The notes below the pieces were generated by a model. That model worked only from the letters and a program-made list of their open reading frames with translations. It ran no database searches and was not told where the DNA came from. 64,000 nt of DNA, from NCBI RefSeq assembly GCF_037658235.1, contig NZ_JBBJLN010000009.1, positions 124,001-188,000 of the forward strand, read 5' to 3'. Positions 59,561 to 64,000 of this stretch are shown one piece after another. The stretch is from Yunchengibacter salinarum (GTDB lineage Bacteria > Pseudomonadota > Alphaproteobacteria > Sphingomonadales > Kordiimonadaceae). The number at the start of each line of letters is the position of its first letter. Position 1 is the stretch's first letter. Made by a program: the position numbers and the translations under genes.

Positions 59561-59928
59561 TACAACACCTCCGGTGCCAGCGAGATGATCTTCATCTGCT
59601 TTTTCGCACGCAGTTCACGAACCACCGGGCCGAAGATACGGGTACCGATCGGCTCGTGGTTCTTGTTGACGAGGACGGCCGCGTTGCGGTCAAAGCGAAT
59701 GCTGGTGCCATCGGGGCGGCGCAGTTCCTTTGCCGTCCGAACGATAACAGCGCGATGCACGTCACCTTTTTTCACGCGACCCCGCGGGATCGCTTCCTTA
59801 ACGGAGACGACAATGATGTCGCCTACTCCGGCCGTTTTCCGTTTCGATCCACCAAGGACCTTAATGCACTGCACCCTCTTGGCCCCGGAGTTATCGGCCA
59901 CCTCGAGGTTCGTCTGCATTTGAATCAT
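59560..59928 (-). CDS. rplN: 50S ribosomal protein L14
   Basis: 122 residues: MIQMQTNLEVADNSGAKRVQCIKVLGG (by motif), GDIIVVSVKEAIPRG, RFDRNAAVLVNKNHEPIGTRIFGPVVRELR. It forms an intersubunit bridge. AAGGGG precedes ATG 59928. A 7-bp perfect inverted repeat lies at the rpsQ stop in the 61-base gap upstream. Confidence 0.98.
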   Translation of the reverse strand: MIQMQTNLEVADNSGAKRVQCIKVLGGSKRKTAGVGDIIVVSVKEAIPRGRVKKGDVHRAVIVRTAKELRRPDGTSIRFDRNAAVLVNKNHEPIGTRIFGPVVRELRAKKQMKIISLAPEVL

Positions 59929-59989
59929 GGGTTTGACCCCTTGTTATTGCGGCTGAGCGAAAAGCGCCCCTGACCAGTCCCGCACGGGA

Positions 59990-60220
59990 CTAGCCGGACA
60001 CCACCCGCCAGCTCTTCAGTTTTGAAACGGGACGGCATTCCTCGATGCGAACATCGTCCCCAACCTTTACCTGGTTGTTCTCGTCGTGAGCGTGGAACTT
60101 CTTAGTCCTACGCACGATTTTGTCAAGGATCGGATGCCGTTCCCGGCGCTCCACCCGCACAACGACGGTTTTATCGCCCTTGTCGCTGACCACGGTCCCT
60201 TGCAATATACGCTTCGGCAT
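59990..60220 (-). CDS. rpsQ: 30S ribosomal protein S17
   Basis: 76 residues: MPKRILQGTVVSDKGDKTVVVRVERR (by motif), HPILDKIVRRTKKFHAHDENN, and VRIEECRPVSKLKSWRVV. S17 is an OB-fold primary 16S binder. It follows rpmC after 12 bases. Confidence 0.97.
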   Translation of the reverse strand: MPKRILQGTVVSDKGDKTVVVRVERRERHPILDKIVRRTKKFHAHDENNQVKVGDDVRIEECRPVSKLKSWRVVSG

Positions 60221-60232
60221 GGGTGTTTCTCC

Positions 60233-60424
60233 TTACCCCTCGGCCTGCTGGCCGAGAATCGTCTTGATCCGTGCGATATCCCGACGGATTTCCCGGACGC
60301 GAGCCGTGTTCTCAAGCTGGCCGCTTGCCGCCTGAAAGCGCAGATTGAACTGCTCTTTCTTCAGGCCCGCCAGCTCATCACGGAGCTCGTCCGAGGTCTT
60401 GGCACGAAGATCTGCTGCCTTCAT
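60233..60424 (-). CDS. rpmC: 50S ribosomal protein L29
   Basis: 63 residues from ATG 60424 (GGAG upstream; GTG 60433 is the alternative). Coiled two-helix protein: KTSDELRDELAGLKKEQFNLRFQAASGQLENTARVREIRRDIARIKTIL (by motif). L29 is at the tunnel exit, near the trigger factor site. Confidence 0.97.
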   Translation of the reverse strand: MKAADLRAKTSDELRDELAGLKKEQFNLRFQAASGQLENTARVREIRRDIARIKTILGQQAEG

Positions 60425-60439
60425 TGCTCTCACTCCGCT

Positions 60440-60850
60440 CTAATGCATCCGGGTGACGATACGCGTACCAACCGGCAGCTTCGCGGCGGCGCGTTCAAAC
60501 GCCCCGCGTGCCAGTTCTTCGGACACGCCGTCAATTTCAAACATGACACGACCGGGCTTTACCCGGGCGGCCCAGAATTCGGGGGCCCCTTTACCCTTAC
60601 CCATCCGAACCTCGGTGGGCTTGGAGGAAACCGGGACATCCGGGAAGATCCGGATCCAGACCTTGCCGGCCCGCTTCATGTGCCGGGTCATGGCACGGCG
60701 GGCGGCTTCGATCTGGCGGGCCGTGATACGGCCCGGGTCCATGGCCTTCAGACCATACGAGCCGAAGGTCACTTCGGTACCGCCCTTCGCCTTGCCGTGG
60801 ATACGGCCCTTGTGCGCGCGGCGGAATTTGGTGCGTTTCGGTTGCAACAT
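60440..60850 (-). CDS. rplP: 50S ribosomal protein L16
   Basis: 136 residues: MLQPKRTKFRRAHKGRIHGKAKGG (by motif), AARRAMTRHMKRAGKVWIRIFPD, and RMGKGKGAPEFWAARVKPGRVMFEI. L16 organises the A-site tRNA elbow. TAGGAGCAAGACGCC precedes ATG 60850. Confidence 0.98.
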   Translation of the reverse strand: MLQPKRTKFRRAHKGRIHGKAKGGTEVTFGSYGLKAMDPGRITARQIEAARRAMTRHMKRAGKVWIRIFPDVPVSSKPTEVRMGKGKGAPEFWAARVKPGRVMFEIDGVSEELARGAFERAAAKLPVGTRIVTRMH

Positions 60851-60879
60851 GGCGTCTTGCTCCTAAATCGGCCTCACGC

Positions 60880-61575
60880 TCAACGGCGAGAGGGGCCGCC
60901 AGCTTGCTGTGCTTCATTGATGCGCCGCTCATGGGCCATGGGGTCGTGTTCCATGATCTCGCCCTTGAACACCCAGACCTTGATGCCGCAAACGCCATAG
61001 GCGGTATAGGCCCGGCTGACACCATAATCGATGTCCGCACGCAGGGTATGCAGCGGCACACGGCCTTCGCGGTACCATTCCGTGCGCGCGATCTCGGCAC
61101 CGCCAAGACGGCCACCGGCATTGATGCGCACACCTTCGGCACCGAGCCGCATGGTGTTCTGCACCGCCCGCTTCATGGCCCGACGGAACGCAACGCGACG
61201 CTCAAGCTGCTGTGCCAGATTGTCGCCGATGAGCTGAGCATCCAGTTCCGGCTTGCGGATCTCGACGATGTTCAGGCTCACCTCGGCCGTGGTCAAGCCG
61301 GCCACCTTGCGGCGCAGCTTCTCGATATCGGCGCCCTTCTTGCCGATGATCACCCCCGGACGCGCCGAATAGATGGTCACGCGGCATTTCTTGGCAGGCC
61401 GTTCGATCACCACGCGGGAGATGCTCGCCTGGGCCATTTCCTTCTGGATGAAGGACCGGATGCGCAGATCCTCGTGCAGCAGGTCGGCGTATTCCTCGCC
61501 ATCGGCGTACCAGCGTGATTCCCAGGTGCGGTTCACACCCAGGCGCAGACCGACGGGGCTTACTTTCTGACCCAT
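60880..61575 (-). CDS. rpsC: 30S ribosomal protein S3
   Basis: 231 residues: MGQKVSPVGLRLGVNRTWESRWYA (by motif), a KH domain (VTIYSARPGVIIGKKGADIEKLRR), and ARTEWYREGRVPLHTLRADIDYG. It lies at the mRNA entry tunnel. Its ATG overlaps the rplV stop by one base. The C-terminal tail is short. Confidence 0.98.
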   Translation of the reverse strand: MGQKVSPVGLRLGVNRTWESRWYADGEEYADLLHEDLRIRSFIQKEMAQASISRVVIERPAKKCRVTIYSARPGVIIGKKGADIEKLRRKVAGLTTAEVSLNIVEIRKPELDAQLIGDNLAQQLERRVAFRRAMKRAVQNTMRLGAEGVRINAGGRLGGAEIARTEWYREGRVPLHTLRADIDYGVSRAYTAYGVCGIKVWVFKGEIMEHDPMAHERRINEAQQAGGPSRR

Positions 61576-61955
61576 TATGCAGTCTCCTCAACTTCGCGCA
61601 CGACGATGCGCAGACGGCTGAACGGCTTCAAGATCTTGCCGACCCGGCCCCGCGCCCGCGGACGGAAGCGCTTCATGACGAGCGCCTTACCCACGGTGGC
61701 CTCGGCGACGACAAGACTGTCGACGTCCAGATTGTGATTGTTTTCGGCATTGGCGATGGCGGATTGAAGAACCTTCCGCACATCACCCGCGGCGCGGCGC
61801 CGGTTGAATTCAAGCGACGTCAACGCTTTCTCAACCGACATACCGCGAATGCTGGCCGCCACCAGGTTCAGTTTCTGGGGCGAGCCGCGAAGCGTCGTGG
61901 CGGTGGCCACTGCTTCGGTATCCGCCAGACGGCGTTTTGCAGCTTTCTTGCCCAC
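61575..61955 (-). CDS. rplV: 50S ribosomal protein L22
   Basis: 126 residues: LRGSPQKLNLVAASIRGMSVEKAL, ALTSLEFNRRRAAGDVRKVLQSAIANAENNHNLD (by motif), and RFRPRARGRVGKILKPFSRLRIVV. Its loop lines the peptide exit tunnel. The N-terminus carries about 15 extra residues compared with E. coli L22. Confidence 0.97.
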   Translation of the reverse strand: MGKKAAKRRLADTEAVATATTLRGSPQKLNLVAASIRGMSVEKALTSLEFNRRRAAGDVRKVLQSAIANAENNHNLDVDSLVVAEATVGKALVMKRFRPRARGRVGKILKPFSRLRIVVREVEETA

Positions 61956-61957
61956 GG

Positions 61958-62239
61958 TTACTTCCTCTTCGCTTTCTTGTCCGCGGCGTGGCCGTAATAG
62001 GTGCGGCTCGGCGCGAACTCACCCAGTTTGTGGCCCACCATCTCTTCCGTCACATAGACGGGGATGAACTTCTGCCCGTTGTAGACATTGAAGGTCAGAC
62101 CGACGAACTGCGGCATGATGACCGAACGACGCGACCAGGTCTTGATCGTCGCGTTGGTCTTGCCGCTTTCAACCGCCCCGTCCACCTTTTTCAGCAGGTG
62201 CATGTCCACAAAGGGGCCTTTCCATACGGATCGTGCCAT
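61958..62239 (-). CDS. rpsS: 30S ribosomal protein S19
   Basis: 93 residues: MARSVWKGPFVDMHLLKKVD, KTWSRRSVIMPQFVGLTFNVYNGQKF (by motif), and MVGHKLGEFAPSRTYYGHAADKKAKRK. It is part of the 30S head. It follows rplB after 13 bases. Confidence 0.98.
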   Translation of the reverse strand: MARSVWKGPFVDMHLLKKVDGAVESGKTNATIKTWSRRSVIMPQFVGLTFNVYNGQKFIPVYVTEEMVGHKLGEFAPSRTYYGHAADKKAKRK

Positions 62240-62252
62240 GACGAGAGACTCC

Positions 62253-63089
62253 TTAGCGCTTCTTGCGGTCGTGGCGCGACCGGATGATGAGTTTGTCGGT
62301 CGCCTTGTTGGTGCGGGTCCGCTTGCCCTTTGTGGGCTTGCCCCACGGCGTCACCGGATGGCGACCGCCGGAGGTGCGACCCTCACCACCACCATGCGGG
62401 TGATCGACCGGGTTCATGGCTACGCCGCGCACGCTCGGACGGCGCCCCAGCCAGCGGCTGCGCCCCGCCTTGGCGAGCTTGATGTTCTGGTTGTCCGGGT
62501 TGGACACGGCGCCCACCGTGGCAAAGCACTCCTGGCGCACCAGCCGCACCTCGCCCGAATTCAGACGCAACTGGGCATAGCCACGGTCGCGCCCGATCAG
62601 TTGGGCATAGGCACCGGCGGCACGGGCCAGTTGCCCCCCCTTGCCGGGCTTCATCTCCACATTGTGGACGATGGTGCCCACGGGCATCTTGCGAAGCTGC
62701 ATGGCATTGCCGGGCTTCACGTCCGCCTCAAGGGCCGCCACCACCTGATCACCCGGCGCCAGGCGCTGGGGTGCCAGGATATAGGACAGCTCGCCGTCCT
62801 CATATTTCACAAGAGCGATAAAGGCAGTGCGGTTGGGATCGTATTCCAGCCGCTCCACCGTGGCCGTCATGTCCAGCTTGGCGCGCTTGAAGTCGATCTT
62901 GCGGTAGGTGCGCTTGACACCCCCGCCACGACGCCGCGCGGTGATGCGACCGGTGTTGTTCCGGCCGCCCTTGGACGTCAGACCCTCGGTCAATTTCTTG
63001 ACCGGCTTGCCGCTGTGAAGCCCGTCGCGCTTCACGATCACCAGGCCACGCTGTGCCGGTGTTGACGGCTTATATTGCTTGAGTGCCAT
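62253..63089 (-). CDS. rplB: 50S ribosomal protein L2
   Basis: 278 residues: KQYKPSTPAQRGLVIVKRDG, GRNNTGRITARRRGGGVKRTYRKIDF (by motif), and the peptidyl-transferase-proximal RSVRGVAMNPVDHPHGGGEGR with the conserved His. L2 is essential for subunit association and peptide-bond formation. Confidence 0.98.
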   Translation of the reverse strand: MALKQYKPSTPAQRGLVIVKRDGLHSGKPVKKLTEGLTSKGGRNNTGRITARRRGGGVKRTYRKIDFKRAKLDMTATVERLEYDPNRTAFIALVKYEDGELSYILAPQRLAPGDQVVAALEADVKPGNAMQLRKMPVGTIVHNVEMKPGKGGQLARAAGAYAQLIGRDRGYAQLRLNSGEVRLVRQECFATVGAVSNPDNQNIKLAKAGRSRWLGRRPSVRGVAMNPVDHPHGGGEGRTSGGRHPVTPWGKPTKGKRTRTNKATDKLIIRSRHDRKKR

Positions 63090-63092
63090 GGG

Positions 63093-63386
63093 TTATACCC
63101 CCGTCGTCACGTCAATGCTGAACCCGTCTTTCAGCGTCACCATCGCCTTCTTGACATTGGGGCGACGCCCCGTAATGCCGCGGAAGCGCTTGGTTTTGCC
63201 TTTACGGTTCAACGTGTTGACCTTCGCCACCTTCACATCGAAAAGCCCCTCGACCGCTGCCTTAATTTCCGGCTTGGTCGCATTGCGGGCCACATTGAAG
63301 GTCACCTGATTGTTCTCGGAGCCAAGGGTCGCCTTTTCGGTGATGACCGGGCTCAGGATCACGTCATAATGCTTGAGCTCAGTCAT
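63093..63386 (-). CDS. rplW: 50S ribosomal protein L23
   Basis: 97 residues: YDVILSPVITEKATLGSENNQVTFNV (by motif), KPEIKAAVEGLFDVKVAKVNTLN, GKTKRFRGITGRRPNVKKAMVTL. It docks trigger factor and SRP at the tunnel exit. It shares four bases with the rplD stop (ATGA). Confidence 0.98.
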   Translation of the reverse strand: MTELKHYDVILSPVITEKATLGSENNQVTFNVARNATKPEIKAAVEGLFDVKVAKVNTLNRKGKTKRFRGITGRRPNVKKAMVTLKDGFSIDVTTGV

Positions 63387-64000
63387 TTCAGCCTCTCCTG
63401 AAGTTTGGCGACCGCAGCCTTGGTGAGAACCAGCGTGTCGCGACGGATGATGTCGTACACATTGGCACCCTGGCTCGGCAGTACGTCCACGGTGGGCAGG
63501 TTTGCCGCCGCGCGCTTGAAGCTGTCGTTCACCTCCGCGCCGTCAATGATCAGCGCGTTGATGGCACCAAGCTTTTCCAGCCGAACCTTCAGGTCCTTGG
63601 TCTTGCCGCTGTCCAGCTCGGCGCTGTCCAGCACGATAAGCTTGCCTTCGGCCTGTTTGGCGCTGAGCGCCGTCTTCAGGCCGAGTTCGCGTACCTTTTT
63701 CGGCAGCTTGTGGCCATGGTCCCGCGGAATCGGGCCAAAGGCACGACCGCCACCCACAAAGATGTTGGACCGCCGGGAACCGTGGCGTGCGCCGCCGCTC
63801 CCTTTCTGGCGACCGAACTTCTTGCCGGTGCGCGACACGTCGGAACGGAACTGAACCGCATGGGTTCCCGCCCGGCGCTTGGCAAGCTGCCAGTTAACCA
63901 CCCGGTGCAGAATGTCTGCCCGGGGGGTGACGCCGAAGATGGCGTCATCGAGATCGATGTCGCCGCTCTCGCTGGCGTCCAGTGTGAGAAGTTTCGTCTT
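63383..64000 (-). CDS. rplD: 50S ribosomal protein L4 (start lies just beyond the window)
   Basis: 205 visible residues plus the stop; the frame is open to base 64000, where it reads KTKLLTLDASESGDIDLDD, so only the start codon or a few residues are missing. Internal GTG 63901 is not the start. FGRQKGSGGARHGSRRSNIFVGGGRAFGP (by motif) is the L4 core that reaches the exit tunnel. In E. coli L4 also represses the S10 operon at its leader; that leader would lie outside this window. rplC and rpsJ are expected next. Confidence 0.96.
   Translation of the reverse strand, partial: KTKLLTLDASESGDIDLDDAIFGVTPRADILHRVVNWQLAKRRAGTHAVQFRSDVSRTGKKFGRQKGSGGARHGSRRSNIFVGGGRAFGPIPRDHGHKLPKKVRELGLKTALSAKQAEGKLIVLDSAELDSGKTKDLKVRLEKLGAINALIIDGAEVNDSFKRAAANLPTVDVLPSQGANVYDIIRRDTLVLTKAAVAKLQERLK

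Noticed and set aside
59976..59991. Perfect AGTCCCG/CGGGACT inverted repeat at the rpsQ stop
   Set aside because: Very short loop, no T-run, and it partly covers the stop codon, so no terminator call was made.
1..64000. Search for CRISPR arrays, transposases, integrases, phage genes or restriction systems
   Set aside because: None was seen; gene order and composition look like conserved core chromosome throughout.

Overview
The window is a GC-rich (60-65% by eye, not computed), densely packed chromosomal segment of an alphaproteobacterium. The class call rests on gene content and order: a divK-pleD pair, a MipZ-type ParA ATPase, an ATP12-family F1-ATPase assembly chaperone, the run pyrB-pyrC-plsY-dprA-topA-rnr, small families common in this class (DUF3572, DUF1489), and a ribosomal operon continuing into rpoA-rplQ and a Do-like protease. 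I cannot name a genus. No transposase, integrase, phage gene, CRISPR array or restriction system was found; the region looks like core chromosome.

Layout. 1-5.8 kb: the end of a large zinc metalloprotease, a short-chain dehydrogenase, a Sel1-like protein and three glycine-zipper envelope proteins. 5.8-17.4 kb (+): a GNAT acetyltransferase, a DUF3089 hydrolase, ruvX, then pyrB, a dihydroorotase homologue lacking metal ligands, plsY, dprA, topA and rnr. 17.5-20.6 kb: an Hpt/pseudo-receiver protein (-), rpmG (+) with its own promoter and a two-way terminator, and pleD with divK (-). 20.7-26.6 kb (+): DUF3572, a HAD protein, dinB, a GGDEF protein, a RidA protein, a GDPD phosphodiesterase and a FemAB-like protein. 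26.5-34.1 kb (-): an acetyltransferase, clpA, clpS, a phosphohexomutase, an orphan solute-binding protein, a membrane J-protein and mipZ. panC (+) is divergent from mipZ. 35.3-38.6 kb (-): DUF1489, a response regulator, mgtE, tRNA-Leu(GAG) and an isolated fliN. lipB (+) follows.

39.5-64 kb is all on the minus strand. Read in the direction of transcription (from high to low coordinates) it holds the S10/spc/alpha ribosomal genes rplD-rplW-rplB-rpsS-rplV-rpsC-rplP-rpmC-rpsQ-rplN-rplX-rplE-rpsN-rpsH-rplF-rplR-rpsE-rpmD-rplO-secY-adk-rpsM-rpsK-rpoA-rplQ, then a Do-like protease, rarA, an RNase H-fold protein, crcB, an RluC-type pseudouridine synthase, a HAD phosphatase, a membrane protein, ATP12, pccB, a membrane protein, pccA and acylphosphatase. 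Many of these genes share stop and start codons.

Working together: divK, pleD, mipZ, the Hpt/pseudo-receiver protein and a perfect CtrA-type box beside a GANTC site suggest a Caulobacter-like cell-cycle circuit. The ribosomal block shows three readable control points: a terminator-like hairpin between rplO and secY, a near-consensus promoter between adk and rpsM, and a terminator after rplQ. The most notable loci are the PyrB/pseudo-PyrC pair, the Hpt/pseudo-receiver fusion, the RNase H-fold gene coupled to rarA, the mipZ/J-protein coupling and the CtrA box. I did not find evidence for a clearly new multi-gene system.
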